DNA from: Moorena sp. SIOASIH
Lineage (GTDB): Bacteria; Cyanobacteriota; Cyanobacteriia; Cyanobacteriales; Coleofasciculaceae
DNA length: 64,000 nucleotides
NCBI RefSeq assembly: GCF_010671925.1
Contig: NZ_JAAHIH010000003.1
Span: 806,001 to 870,000 of the forward strand
Reading direction: 5' to 3'
Shown: one piece after another, positions 46,781 to 55,899 of the stretch
Position numbering within the stretch: the first letter of the stretch is position 1
Layout: the number at the start of each line of letters is the position of its first letter
Program-made: the position numbers and the translations under genes
Notes under the pieces: model-generated
The model's database searches: none
What the model was told of the DNA's origin: nothing
The model's input: only the letters and a program-made list of their open reading frames with translations

Positions 46781-46791
46781 ACTGCTATTGC

Positions 46792-47070
46792 GTGAGCCGA
46801 TTGTCAATGAATTCTATTGTTTCACCAATTCAACGGTTACTGATCACTTGGCTACTAATCTTAATCACTGGATCGGTAACCCTCAGTGCTTTAAGCTATG
46901 TGGGTGAGTTAATCAGCATTTTGCTCACTGCTGCTCTGATTGCCTTTGTACTCAACTATGCCGTAGCTGCAGTCAGACCATTCCTACCCAGAACCTTAGC
47001 AACAGTGCTGGTTTATCTACTAGCCGCCTTGATCGTGGTGATTCTTGCCCTAACCTTATCAAAAACCTAG
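46792..47070 (+). pseudogene. Truncated AI-2E family transporter
   Basis: A 92-residue frame (GTG 46792 or ATG 46807). Three hydrophobic segments and AALIAFVLNYAVAAVRPFLP and TLATVLVYLLAALIVVILAL match the N-terminal quarter of AI-2E/PerM transporters, which normally run about 350 residues. The frame stops at a TAG 12 bp before a heptamer array; the rest is absent. The array probably replaced the 3' part. Confidence 0.8.
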
Positions 47071-47083
47071 TCATTAATAGAGG

Positions 47084-47249
47084 AAATCGGGAATCGGGAA
47101 TCGGGAATCGGGAATCGGGAATCGGGAATTTAGAATTTAGAATTTAGAATTTAGAATTTAGAATTTAGAATTTAGAATTTGGAATTTAGAATTTAGAATT
47201 TAGAATTTAGAATTTAGAATCGGGAATCGGGAATCGGGAATCGGGAATA
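47084..47249. repeat. GGGAATC and TAGAATT heptamer arrays
   Basis: GGGAATC units, then about 14 TAGAATT units, then GGGAATC again: a symmetrical nested arrangement, all 7-bp period. Positions 47250-47498 show nothing else recognisable. Confidence 0.96.
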
Positions 47250-47498
47250 GTTAAGCATTAATCTTAATAGGAAGTGATTAAACGTACTGGGATATTAGCT
47301 ATAGCGTTTGTATTTGATAGGTAAAGCTTAATAGTATTTTTTTATTGTCCAATAAAACTCCATATTTATTTACGCTCTTGCCTTTTGCCTCTAGCATGCA
47401 TGCCTTTTTCGGCAATTCGTGTGTTTACAACCTAGATACAAACGCGCTTATCTTCTGCCTAGAGTGACAGAAGATAGCTAACAAATTTAAAAATCAGC

Positions 47499-48467
47499 TT
47501 ACAATCCCAGAGCCGAGCGAGTTGCAGGTCCAACAATACCATCTACTGTTAAATCCTTTAGCTTCTGGAATTCCTTAACAGCTTTCTCAGTAGCGGGACC
47601 AAAAACGCCATCTACATTGACAGTAATAGTTGCTTGAAGTAAAGCTTCCTGAATTTCGCGAACATCATCACCTTCGAGATAGGGTTTAGTCAGGCTGAGT
47701 CTTCTAACCAGAGACTCCTCTGGAGTAGAATCATTAGTTTCTCCAAAGCCAAGTATGGGGGATTGATTCAGTCGCGCTTCAGTATTTGGTCCGTAAATCC
47801 CATCTTCAGCAATGGGATTGTCGGGATTATATCGGTTCCAGAGTCGCTGAAACGCTCTAACTGCAAGACGACCGATGTCTCGTCTACTTCTTCCCCTATA
47901 GTTAAAGTGAGGCCTGTCCGCAGGTCCAAACCACTTCCACCCTTCCCGCTCTAGATAGGGTCTCCAGCCTTGCTCGTCATTGATATCTATTGCTAAACCA
48001 CGTTGGTGATCACTTCTACCAGGAGGGGCAACCAAACCAATACCACAGCGTCTAACTTTACCATGATTGAATAGCATTAGTTGCTGAGCAATAGTTCGGT
48101 AAGCAGAATTGACCGAAAGGGTCCGACCACGAGCCTTAATTGCCCGTGCCAGGGACTCCTGAGCTGCTGCCTGAAGGAAAGGGTGAACTGCTGGACCATT
48201 ATCTACATCTAGGTCGGCAAAACTTACCAAGCTATTGGGTGCAATGCTATTCATTTCATCAATCAGCTGCTGGTCTAGTCCCCGCAGAACAGAAGTAGAG
48301 CAGCCAGGAGCCTGTCGAACAGTAGTTAATCGATTTTTTGCGATCGCTTGTTGTCCCTGAATCGGGGTTTGAGCCTCATTATCTATCAGGTTAATTTGGT
48401 GACAATGCTCACAAAATTCTGCTTTTTCTGTTTGTTCTGATTCGGGATTGTTATAGTCTGCCATCAC
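47499..48467 (-). CDS. M15 peptidase (VanY-like) with peptidoglycan-binding domains
   Basis: 322 residues. A D,D-carboxypeptidase-like core (SAYRTIAQQLMLFNHG, the zinc motif SDHQRGLAIDIND near 158 and HFNY near 185) is followed by two peptidoglycan-binding repeats (AEDGIYGPNTEARL; VDGVFGPATEKAVKEFQ, VDGIVGPATRSALGL). No clear signal peptide. Likely cell-wall hydrolysis or remodelling. Confidence 0.88.
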   Translation of the reverse strand: MMADYNNPESEQTEKAEFCEHCHQINLIDNEAQTPIQGQQAIAKNRLTTVRQAPGCSTSVLRGLDQQLIDEMNSIAPNSLVSFADLDVDNGPAVHPFLQAAAQESLARAIKARGRTLSVNSAYRTIAQQLMLFNHGKVRRCGIGLVAPPGRSDHQRGLAIDINDEQGWRPYLEREGWKWFGPADRPHFNYRGRSRRDIGRLAVRAFQRLWNRYNPDNPIAEDGIYGPNTEARLNQSPILGFGETNDSTPEESLVRRLSLTKPYLEGDDVREIQEALLQATITVNVDGVFGPATEKAVKEFQKLKDLTVDGIVGPATRSALGL

Positions 48468-48562
48468 TATAAATTTAGGATATATACCTAACTCAATGGT
48501 TTACTCTAGTTGCTTTCCCTGATATCTTGCACCACTGTCACTAGCCGTAGGTTCGGCAATAT

Positions 48563-48803
48563 GTAAGCATATGCGCTACGCGCACGCTGCGCGAACAGCC
48601 GTCAGCCGTCAGCTTATTTTATTCAAAAGCAGCTCAAGTAGTTTGCGCTATGGGCATAAACTGTTCCCATAGCCTGGCCACATGCCTTGGCCAAAGGCCA
48701 CGCTACGCGAATGGCTGATAGCTGATAGCTGATAGCTGATAGCTGATAGCTGATAGCTGATAGCTGATAGCTTAATGCTTAATGCTTAATGCTTAATGCT
48801 TAG
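48563..48803. mobile_element. Composite heptamer-arm element, copy 6
   Basis: It starts GTAAGCATATGCGCTACGCG, then CAGCCGT units, TTTTATTCAAAAGC, a GGCCAAAGGCCACGCTACGC palindrome, about eight GATAGCT units and four TTAATGC units. The terminal TIR has itself expanded as a heptamer. No target duplication seen. Confidence 0.85.
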
Positions 48804-49300
48804 ATTTCAGTTTCCTTTTAATTATGAGCAATACAATAATCCTTTGACAGTACCCTTTGGGGTACTATTATCGGACTCATTAGTGATTAGATTTGATATA
48901 ATTAAAGATTGGGCCAGATGTGTTGAACAGGCAAAAGGGAATAGGACAGAAGTAGTTTTCGAGATGTAACGGTTTGTGTCTAGGTTAAGTATAATCCTGA
49001 ATCGTGATTATTCACTAATGAATAATTAATATAGCAGACCCGGTGGTGCGTTACGGGCAGCAACCTAACCCTGGCATGGATTTTTTGTTAGAATATTTTG
49101 AGACTATTCCGAGGGAGTTATTGGATCGATTATGCTTGAAGGAGGAGAGAATTAAGAATTAAGAATTAAGAATTAAGAATTAAGAATTAAGAATTAAGAA
49201 TTAAGAATTAATTCACAAGAAGTCTAATGTTAATTAATCTTCACATAAAAGGTACCCTGAAGGGTACTACCAAGCCAGATTATTCTCTAATAAGATACAA
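48804..49300. other. Spacer with GGGTACT palindromes and AAGAATT array
   Basis: TACCCTTTGGGGTACTATTA (48849) and GGTACCCTGAAGGGTACTAC (49250) are short palindromes. A partial GGTGCGTTACG repeat lies near 49042 and an AAGAATT heptamer array (about nine copies) at 49150-49211. No gene. Confidence 0.8.
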
Positions 49301-50665
49301 ATGTATCGATTGAAATCAAAAATGAAATTCGCTGCTCACCAAATGTCTGGTATTTCTGCCGAAATTGATGCCTATCTCAAAGCCCACCATGAAATTGGGT
49401 GGTTCTCAGGGGCGGTTATCGTACTCAAAACAGGTAAAACTGTGTTTACCAGGGGGTATGGCATGGCTAGCCTAGAGTACCAGCTACCCAATACCCCCCA
49501 GACTAGATTTCGGTTGGGGTCGGTGACAAAGCAGTTTACTGCTGCTGCGATTCTACAACTCCAGGATCTGGGGTTGGTTGATGTACACGCTCCTGTTTCT
49601 ACCTACTTGCCAGATTATCCCCATGGGAATCGCATCACCTTGCATCACCTCCTAACCCATACGGCGGGCATTCCTAACCTAACTAGTTTTCAGGATTATA
49701 CCCAATGGATGGCAAAACCTACGACCCTTGAGGAGTTGATTGCCCGCTTCCAAGACCTCCCCTTGGAATTTGAGCCGGGAAAAGAGTTTCGCTACAGCAA
49801 TTCAGGCTATATTCTGCTGACCCAGGTGATTGAAACCGTATCGGGTCAGTCCTATGGCGATTATCTAAAGGAGCATTTGCTCCAGCCTTTGGGGATGGAG
49901 AACACAGGTTACGAGTATCCTTTGGCGGTGATTGATGGCTTGGCAAATGGTTATCAGTTCACTGATGACGGCTATCTCAAGGCAGAGTATATTAATATGC
50001 TCGTGCCACAGGGAGCCGGAGGACTATATTCCACGGTGGAGGATCTGGCTCGATGGAATCAGTTTTTGTTTGACCATGGGGTGGGAGATGAAACGATCTT
50101 AAGGGATAAGGCGATCGCTACTATGACCTCTCTCTTAGTACCGATGAATCCTGAGGAAGCTCCCCATCTGTTCTATGGCTATGGATTGGTAATAAACAAA
50201 CAGCCCAAGCATCAGCGCATTGGTCATGGTGGGGGAATTAACGGCTTTGTGACTAATCTGGTATACTACCCAGACCAGGATGTGAGTGTTGCTGTGCTCA
50301 GTAATTTAGAAACCGCCAATATAGAGCGAATTTCCCAGGATTTGGCAGCAATTGTGTTTGGGGAACCCTACTCCAAACCCACAGTTTCTGAGGTGGTGAA
50401 GGTAGATCCGTCTGTATACGAAGGCTATATTGGAACTTATCAGGTTGCTCCTGAGTTCCAGGTAACTATAACCACCCAAGCCAATCAATTGCGGATTCAG
50501 GCAACAGGGCAGCCTATCTTGAACCTTTATCCTACCTCCGAAACTGAGTTTTTTGCACGGGTCATTGATTTGCGAGTTGTCTTTAACCAAGGCTCAGACG
50601 GCACGGTGGAAAGCGTGACGCTGCTGCAAAACGGGCAGGAAACCGTTGCTCCTAGGGTAGATTGA
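49301..50665 (+). CDS. Serine hydrolase, class C beta-lactamase/AmpH family
   Basis: 454 residues. Catalytic motifs: SVTK (S74, K77), YSN (165-167) and HGGG near 312. A C-terminal lipocalin-like domain (from about 365, YEGYIGTYQVAPEFQVT) follows. It is a member of the beta-lactamase-related serine hydrolases, acting on peptides or esters; antibiotic resistance is not implied. No signal peptide. A second ATG is at 49322. Confidence 0.92.
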   Translation: MYRLKSKMKFAAHQMSGISAEIDAYLKAHHEIGWFSGAVIVLKTGKTVFTRGYGMASLEYQLPNTPQTRFRLGSVTKQFTAAAILQLQDLGLVDVHAPVSTYLPDYPHGNRITLHHLLTHTAGIPNLTSFQDYTQWMAKPTTLEELIARFQDLPLEFEPGKEFRYSNSGYILLTQVIETVSGQSYGDYLKEHLLQPLGMENTGYEYPLAVIDGLANGYQFTDDGYLKAEYINMLVPQGAGGLYSTVEDLARWNQFLFDHGVGDETILRDKAIATMTSLLVPMNPEEAPHLFYGYGLVINKQPKHQRIGHGGGINGFVTNLVYYPDQDVSVAVLSNLETANIERISQDLAAIVFGEPYSKPTVSEVVKVDPSVYEGYIGTYQVAPEFQVTITTQANQLRIQATGQPILNLYPTSETEFFARVIDLRVVFNQGSDGTVESVTLLQNGQETVAPRVD

Positions 50666-50773
50666 GAGTGGAGAGTTTTAATGTAATCTTATGATAAAGA
50701 TTGCTTTATGGGTGATTCTCTTGACCCCAATTAAGGGCTTTATTAAGGATTTCTGTAGTGGCTAAAGTTTGGG

Positions 50774-50935
50774 GGTTGCTGAATTAAGGAATGAATGCGC
50801 GATCATTTGGTTTTATTAAAGCCCCCTAAATCCCCCAACTTTGGGGGACTTTGAACGTCTTATTCCCCCCAGAATTGGGGGGTTAGGGGGGCAAAACCAT
50901 ACCTAGAATCAGCAACGCCAAAGTTTGAGGTTTTC
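50774..50935. repeat. Dispersed repeat, second copy
   Basis: GTTGCTGAATTAAGGAATGA, then GCCCCCTAAATCCCCCAACT, homologous to the reverse complement of 32345-32425. A G-rich tail GGGGGGTTAGGGGGGC follows. The remaining gap to 51149 holds HIP1-like GCGATCGC sites and no gene. Confidence 0.9.
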
Positions 50936-51149
50936 TATAAGTGCGATCGCAGCAGTTTGTAATGGTGCGATCGCTTTCTTATTTTCAATCTATTCAGATT
51001 CTACTATGGATGAAGCTGGTTGTTAATGATTTTCGTGCGAATGAGGAAACAATGTATTAGGAATTGACATTAATTTTTAGATAACAATCGGCTTATAAAC
51101 TACTGGTTGATATTGTTTACATCTCAAATCAAAATGCTAGAGTAATCTA

Positions 51150-52931
51150 TCAATTCTCAGGCTCCATCTCGGCAAAGTGTTCCATCAGCATCCGGTGAAT
51201 AAAGATGTAGCCTCCTCCTACTTTTTGTAAAAAGATGCGATCAGCGGCATAGTCCAGGAAGCGGGCATAGTTCCAAGGGATGTAATTGTTACGGTAGAGG
51301 ACAAGGCGGAGGCTGAAGTGTTGGATGCAGGCTTGACCACCATTCTTCAGCCCGACCATCAGCCCAAATATCAGCCCGACCATCAGCCCAACCATCAGCC
51401 CTCCCATCAGCGCTGTCATCAGCCTTTCCGTTAGCCCTTCCGTTAGCCCTTCCATTAGCCCTCCCATCAGCCCAAACATCAGCCCTCCTATCAGCCCATA
51501 CATCAGCCATACAGTTATAGCATTACGAACTGATTTCCAAATTCCTTGATTTGGACTTGTTTTTGTTTCAATTTCTGAACTCTCTAGCCCTTTCCTCAGC
51601 CCAAGTATCAGCCCTGCCATCAGCCCTGCCATCAGCCCTGCCATCAGCCCTTCCGTCAGCTCTCCCATCAGCCCTCCTATCAACCCGCAAATCAGCAGGT
51701 AAATCAAGATTTTTTTCCAATTAACATGAAGTATTTCAACTGTTTTGATTTCTTCTTTTGATCCTCCCATCAGCCCTAACATCAGCCCAAACATCAGTCC
51801 AAACATCAGCCCTAACATCAGCATTGCCATCGGCCCGATTATCAGCCCAAACATCAGCCCAACCATCAGCCCAAACATCAGCCCGACCATTAGCCCGTAA
51901 ATTTGTTTTTGCTTTCTATTTCTTAGCAAATATGGCTGCATTTTTTCAATTAAAAATACTGTTTGCGACTCCTCAACCATCCTCTGCGCCATCCAAATTA
52001 GCCAGTGCTTTACTTGCGCATCATTGTATTGCTGATTAGTCTTCCGACGCTTAAACATCTTCTCGATATATGCATCAAAGAGCTGCTTGCGCCGTTCCTC
52101 CACCGCCTTAGTTTTAGGTAAATCCTCAACTGCTACTCCCTGATAAGCCAGCGTCATAATATTTAGCATCAAGGGGGATTGGGCTAACTCTTGTAATACT
52201 GTATCCTCTGCAATTAATTTCCTTAAACCAATCAAATCATTCCCGAGACTATCCAAGTAATGATAGATTTGTTCTAAACTAAGCAATCTTATATAAACTG
52301 CTTTCTGAAAATTCAGACGGTTGGATAGGGCTTGATAGTCTTTAATCCGACTACACACTACCAAATTGGCATCATAATCCTGCTGGAATTGGTTCAAGGC
52401 TACGATACAGTGGTCTCGGTACTTCGCCTTTACTTCATCCAAACCATCAAGCAATGGTAGTAGTTGCTGTTGACTTACCCAAGCTTGTCCAATTTTCTTG
52501 GGAATGTCATATTTATTCCCCAGTTCTTCTACTAACCAATCTGCTATCGTCTGCTTTTTGTTTTTCCAAGAGGAGAGGTTAAAGACTACAGGAATTAGCT
52601 GATTACGGTACTTTTCAGCACGAACAATTAAATCCCGGGTGAGTTCGAGTAAGGTTGTGGTTTTTCCTGACCCTGGGTCTCCTAAAATGAGTAGGGTTCT
52701 TACTGTACCAATTTTGTCAAAAACATCAATTACTTTAGTCCCTTCGGGCAGGGGTTGAGGTGAGTCATCCCCGACTTCTATAATTTCGCTAAAAGGATTA
52801 GTAATGGCATCAGGTCTCTCTTCTAATCCCAATTCAATCAGTACCTGGTGATAGAGGGATTTTTTCATAACGCCTTTGACCCAATAGTTTTTGACTTTAG
52901 CGACTAAGGTCTGACGGTTGCGGTATAGCAT
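51150..52931 (-). CDS. NACHT NTPase with Gly-Leu-Met transmembrane repeat region
   Basis: About 593 residues from ATG 52931 (TTG 52949 adds six; positions below count from it). NACHT: Walker A GDPGSGKTT (90-98), Walker B LLPLLDGLDEV (163-173). Helical region to about 345. Then three hydrophobic blocks (352-396, 415-452, 481-535) made of tetrads such as GLMVGLMFGLM. The last 60 residues (RFLDYAADRIFLQKVGGGYIFIHRMLMEHF) match the usual C-terminal tail of cyanobacterial NACHT proteins. The blocks could form many packed TM helices. Membrane-linked defence or signalling is inference. Confidence 0.88.
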   Translation of the reverse strand: MLYRNRQTLVAKVKNYWVKGVMKKSLYHQVLIELGLEERPDAITNPFSEIIEVGDDSPQPLPEGTKVIDVFDKIGTVRTLLILGDPGSGKTTTLLELTRDLIVRAEKYRNQLIPVVFNLSSWKNKKQTIADWLVEELGNKYDIPKKIGQAWVSQQQLLPLLDGLDEVKAKYRDHCIVALNQFQQDYDANLVVCSRIKDYQALSNRLNFQKAVYIRLLSLEQIYHYLDSLGNDLIGLRKLIAEDTVLQELAQSPLMLNIMTLAYQGVAVEDLPKTKAVEERRKQLFDAYIEKMFKRRKTNQQYNDAQVKHWLIWMAQRMVEESQTVFLIEKMQPYLLRNRKQKQIYGLMVGLMFGLMVGLMFGLIIGPMAMLMLGLMFGLMFGLMLGLMGGSKEEIKTVEILHVNWKKILIYLLICGLIGGLMGELTEGLMAGLMAGLMAGLILGLRKGLESSEIETKTSPNQGIWKSVRNAITVWLMYGLIGGLMFGLMGGLMEGLTEGLTERLMTALMGGLMVGLMVGLIFGLMVGLKNGGQACIQHFSLRLVLYRNNYIPWNYARFLDYAADRIFLQKVGGGYIFIHRMLMEHFAEMEPEN

Positions 52932-53088
52932 TTTTATTTGAGATGTCAACTGAACAGGTCTTATTTTATTTTACTATAAAACTCTGGAGCTATTGCCCCT
53001 ATTCCCTCTTGCATTTTTCGACAATATATGAATTTACAACTCCTTTGAAAACCCTATAGAGCACGCATATTTGGTCGGAACGGATTTT

Positions 53089-53130
53089 ATGAACTCAACT
53101 ATTCATTTCACTGGGTTCGTCTACGAATAA
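53089..53130 (+). CDS. Possible 13-residue peptide before a terminator
   Basis: ATG at 53089 reads MNSTIHFTGFVYE then TAA. A clear terminator follows 20 bp later, so a short transcript may exist here. No strong ribosome-binding site. Equally likely to be chance. Confidence 0.25.
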   Translation: MNSTIHFTGFVYE

Positions 53131-53150
53131 GTAAATACAACAAGTACACA

Positions 53151-53181
53151 AACCCCGCTCAGTAATTGAGCGGGGTTTTTA
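53151..53181 (+). terminator. Rho-independent terminator
   Basis: AACCCCGCTC pairs perfectly with GAGCGGGGTT around AGTAATT, followed by TTTTT. No annotated gene ends upstream on the plus strand, so it implies an unannotated short transcript between 52.95 and 53.15 kb. Confidence 0.9.
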
Positions 53182-53412
53182 GTTTATATAGCTAGAGTGA
53201 GTCTTTCCATTAATTCGACTCTACAAACCCATAATGTGTAAGTGTATCAATAAGTGTAAATTTACCGTCTAGTACCTATCACTGGGAAAACTTCCGTCAT
53301 GAAAGGATATTCTTAACTACCTTTTCCCATCGCTTACTGGACATGCCAGTCTTTTTGATATTTTCAGCTGTTATATCACCTCCCCATCACGAACATCTGG
53401 TAGAGGAGGAGG

Positions 53413-53470
53413 ATGCGTTCGCGTAGCGTGGCCCAAAGGCCAATCGCGAAGCGTGACCTACGGTCAATCG
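53413..53470. repeat. GTTCGCGTAGCGTGGCC tandem pair
   Basis: GTTCGCGTAGCGTGGCCCAA then AATCGCGAAGCGTGACCTAC, two divergent copies of the short palindromic repeat side by side. The rest of 53182-53569 shows nothing else. Confidence 0.9.
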
Positions 53471-53569
53471 CAAAACTCCAGCAACTGTTATCCCTGCTTC
53501 ACTTCAGGTGCTAGAGGAGCTAATCCGGATCACTTAACAAAAATTTAAATGTCATGGTTTTCCCATAAC

Positions 53570-53652
53570 CATAAGCTATTCCCATAGGGTGCGCGTAGCG
53601 CATTAGCTGACAGCTGACAGCTGATAGCTGATAGCTGATAGCTGATAGCTTA
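53570..53652. mobile_element. Composite heptamer-arm element, copy 7 (short)
   Basis: Core GGGTGCGCGTAGCGCATTAG with GACAGCT and GATAGCT units to 53650. Ends are not canonical, so this is likely a degenerate copy, just 5' of pstS. Confidence 0.65.
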
Positions 53653-53685
53653 TCCCTTGAATTATCCTTAAATTCTTATAGACTA

Positions 53686-54699
53686 ATGAGTTTAGCTCTA
53701 ATCAAGTCCCGTCGGACATTGATAACCTTAACAGTTACAGTTGCCATTGTATTGATTTCACTGAAGGCAGCAAGTGCAATACCATTGTTTGGTGCCGGTG
53801 CTTCATTTCCCCAACCCCTTTACCAGCGTTACTTTTCCCAATACCAACAAGAAACCAGCGTTAATATAAGTTACAGTACGATTGGCAGTGGTCGTGGTAT
53901 TGAGGAATTCATTAACGAGTCTTTTGATTTCGCTGCCACTGATATGCCCCCAACCGATGAGGAAAAAAGTCAGATGAAACGGGGCTTGCAAATGGTGCCA
54001 ACAGCCGGGGGAGCTGTTTCAGTCATTTACAATCTCCAAGGTGTAGTGAGTTCTGTTAGACTATCTCGCGATACTTTAGGGAAAATCTTTACTGGTCAAA
54101 TTGGTAATTGGAAGCAAGTTAACACTTACCTCCCCAGAAGAGACATCAAAGTTGTTGTGCGCTCAGATAGCAGCGGTACTAGTTTCATTTTCACTAACTA
54201 CTTGAGTGCTATTACCCATGGTCTGATCAAACCTAGTCCAACACCAGATTGGGGCTTCAAGGTCTTCTCAAGCCGTCCTCAAAATGGTGGAGTAGCTGCC
54301 GAAGTGCGGCGGATTGACGGTGCCATTGGCTATATAGAGGCTAATTATGCTCTAGAAAACAATTTCCCTAGCGCTAGGATAGAAAATCAAGAGGGTCGCT
54401 ATATTAAGCCTAGTATTGAGCAAGCCAGTAAGGGGCTGGTCAATGTGGAGTTTAACCAAGACTTCACCCTCAAACTTAACGATCCAGCCGATGGTTATCC
54501 AATTGTAGGTCTAACTTGGCTGCTACTGTACCAGAAGTACCCCAATCAGGCCAAAGCCCAGGGGATTAAAGATATGGTTAATTGGATTCTGACTAAAGGT
54601 CAAGACCTTAACGGGGAACTGGGGTACACTCGGATTCCAGACGATATTGCTCGCCAAGCCATCCAAGCAGTGAATCAAAATATCACCGTTGGCACATAG
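53686..54699 (+). CDS. pstS: Phosphate ABC transporter substrate-binding protein PstS
   Basis: 337 residues. Signal peptide (LITLTVTVAIVLISLKAASA) then GAGASFPQPLYQRYF, STIGSGRGIEEF, SDSSGTSFIF and YPIVGLTWLLLYQKYP, all typical of PstS. It captures phosphate in the periplasm for PstCAB. No pstCAB genes follow. A second pstS lies 1.2 kb downstream. Confidence 0.95.
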   Translation: MSLALIKSRRTLITLTVTVAIVLISLKAASAIPLFGAGASFPQPLYQRYFSQYQQETSVNISYSTIGSGRGIEEFINESFDFAATDMPPTDEEKSQMKRGLQMVPTAGGAVSVIYNLQGVVSSVRLSRDTLGKIFTGQIGNWKQVNTYLPRRDIKVVVRSDSSGTSFIFTNYLSAITHGLIKPSPTPDWGFKVFSSRPQNGGVAAEVRRIDGAIGYIEANYALENNFPSARIENQEGRYIKPSIEQASKGLVNVEFNQDFTLKLNDPADGYPIVGLTWLLLYQKYPNQAKAQGIKDMVNWILTKGQDLNGELGYTRIPDDIARQAIQAVNQNITVGT

Positions 54700-54906
54700 T
54701 AGTGGGGTAGGGTAGATTATTGTAACGGGCAAGATGCCCGTTCCACCCCAAGAAAACTATTCTACCCTAAATAACTACTAAAAACTATATAACTGTTGCA
54801 ACCTATATTGTTGTTATAACCCATATGATAGTTACACCCACCGGGTCAAACAGCTTTTAGGAGATGCACCCGGTTTACACCAAGCACAGCAAAGTTAGTT
54901 TTTGCT

Positions 54907-55410
54907 TCAAAAAGTAAAGAGCATCAACCTGCCACCCTTAGAGGGCATTTCAACTTGAAGGTTGTTGCCTTGCACATCCTTACCATTGAATTCGTATATA
55001 ACGTCTGTGGCTCGGACGCTTCTTCTAATCACAGTAGGCTGGAAGTCAGGTAGCCAGACTCTTAGACCTTTGAGTACTTCTGGAGGTACCTGACTCTGGT
55101 CAATTTCTTCTTCAACCTGCTGAATTTCGCCAATGGCATTGACATCCACTTCAAAGCGGTTGCCCTGGGAGTTCTGACCACTCAGTCCATAGATTAGCTT
55201 CCCATCACCCCCAATCTCGATTGCTGCATCCGTGGGTGAGACACCAGCAGCAACAGTAGCCGCAGTGATAGCAGGAGCTGGAACTTCAGAGATAGAAATC
55301 TCTTGATATATCCCCCCAAAGCTTTGGGTCAATGCCTTGCCAGCTGGGAGACTAAGTGCAAGGAATGAAACCAGTGTCAAGCTAAATTTTCGCAGTAAAC
55401 TCATCTCCAT
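54907..55410 (-). CDS. Secreted PepSY-like hypothetical protein
   Basis: 167 residues: signal peptide (LTLVSFLALSLPAGKALT), then repeated beta patterns (YQEISISEVPAPAITAA, EVDVNAIGEIQQVEEEI, YEFNGKDVQGNNLQVEM) resembling PepSY/YpeB folds. It sits between the two pstS genes on the opposite strand. Function unknown. Confidence 0.65.
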   Translation of the reverse strand: MEMSLLRKFSLTLVSFLALSLPAGKALTQSFGGIYQEISISEVPAPAITAATVAAGVSPTDAAIEIGGDGKLIYGLSGQNSQGNRFEVDVNAIGEIQQVEEEIDQSQVPPEVLKGLRVWLPDFQPTVIRRSVRATDVIYEFNGKDVQGNNLQVEMPSKGGRLMLFTF

Positions 55411-55601
55411 GTCACACCAAAAAAATGTTTCCTTTCTTGTAAAATAGCATTAAACTTGGCTTGGAGTTTTCTGGTACACTCTCCGATGAAAGAAATTTGA
55501 TTACCCACGCTTATTGCCCACGCTTATTGCCCAGTTATAACGCCAGTAAAATTTGCGAAACTTTAGACTTGAAGTGGTCGTCATATAAATTATATTGTTA
55601 T

Positions 55602-55794
55602 GTAATCATTCAGCTATCAGCTATCAGCTATCAGCTAATGAGGTACTTGAGGTGCTTTTGAATAAAACAAGTAAGCATTGGTTTAATCTCTGTTACATCA
55701 GCTGACGGTTCCATAGCGTGAGCTTTTAGCTGAAGGCTGACAGCACCTCAAGTAGCGTGAGCCAAAGGGTCACGGCTGACCGCTGAATGCTTAC
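55602..55794. mobile_element. Composite heptamer-arm element, copy 8, with 8-bp target duplication
   Basis: It starts GTAATCATTCAGC and ends GCTGAATGCTTAC, good inverted termini. It contains CTATCAG units, CTTTTGAATAAAAC and GTAGCGTGAGCC. It is flanked by ATTGTTAT at 55594-55601 and 55795-55802, a perfect 8-bp duplication. Confidence 0.92.
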
Positions 55795-55899
55795 ATTGTT
55801 ATTGACGCGATGGACGAAGTCCCGCTTTCAGCGAACGCGTAATCTATAGGATTAAGAATACTAAAAATTGTAATACTAGAATAAATTAAGGATACATTA

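Noticed and set aside
51289..51510. Alternative-frame Ala-Asp-Gly-Arg repeat ORF inside NACHT 2
   Set aside because: Shadow of the GLM repeat in another frame.
53656..53674. Pho-box-like CTTGAATT ATC CTTAAATT before pstS
   Set aside because: Only two of three expected units and 12 bp from the start codon, too close for an activator site unless the start is wrong.
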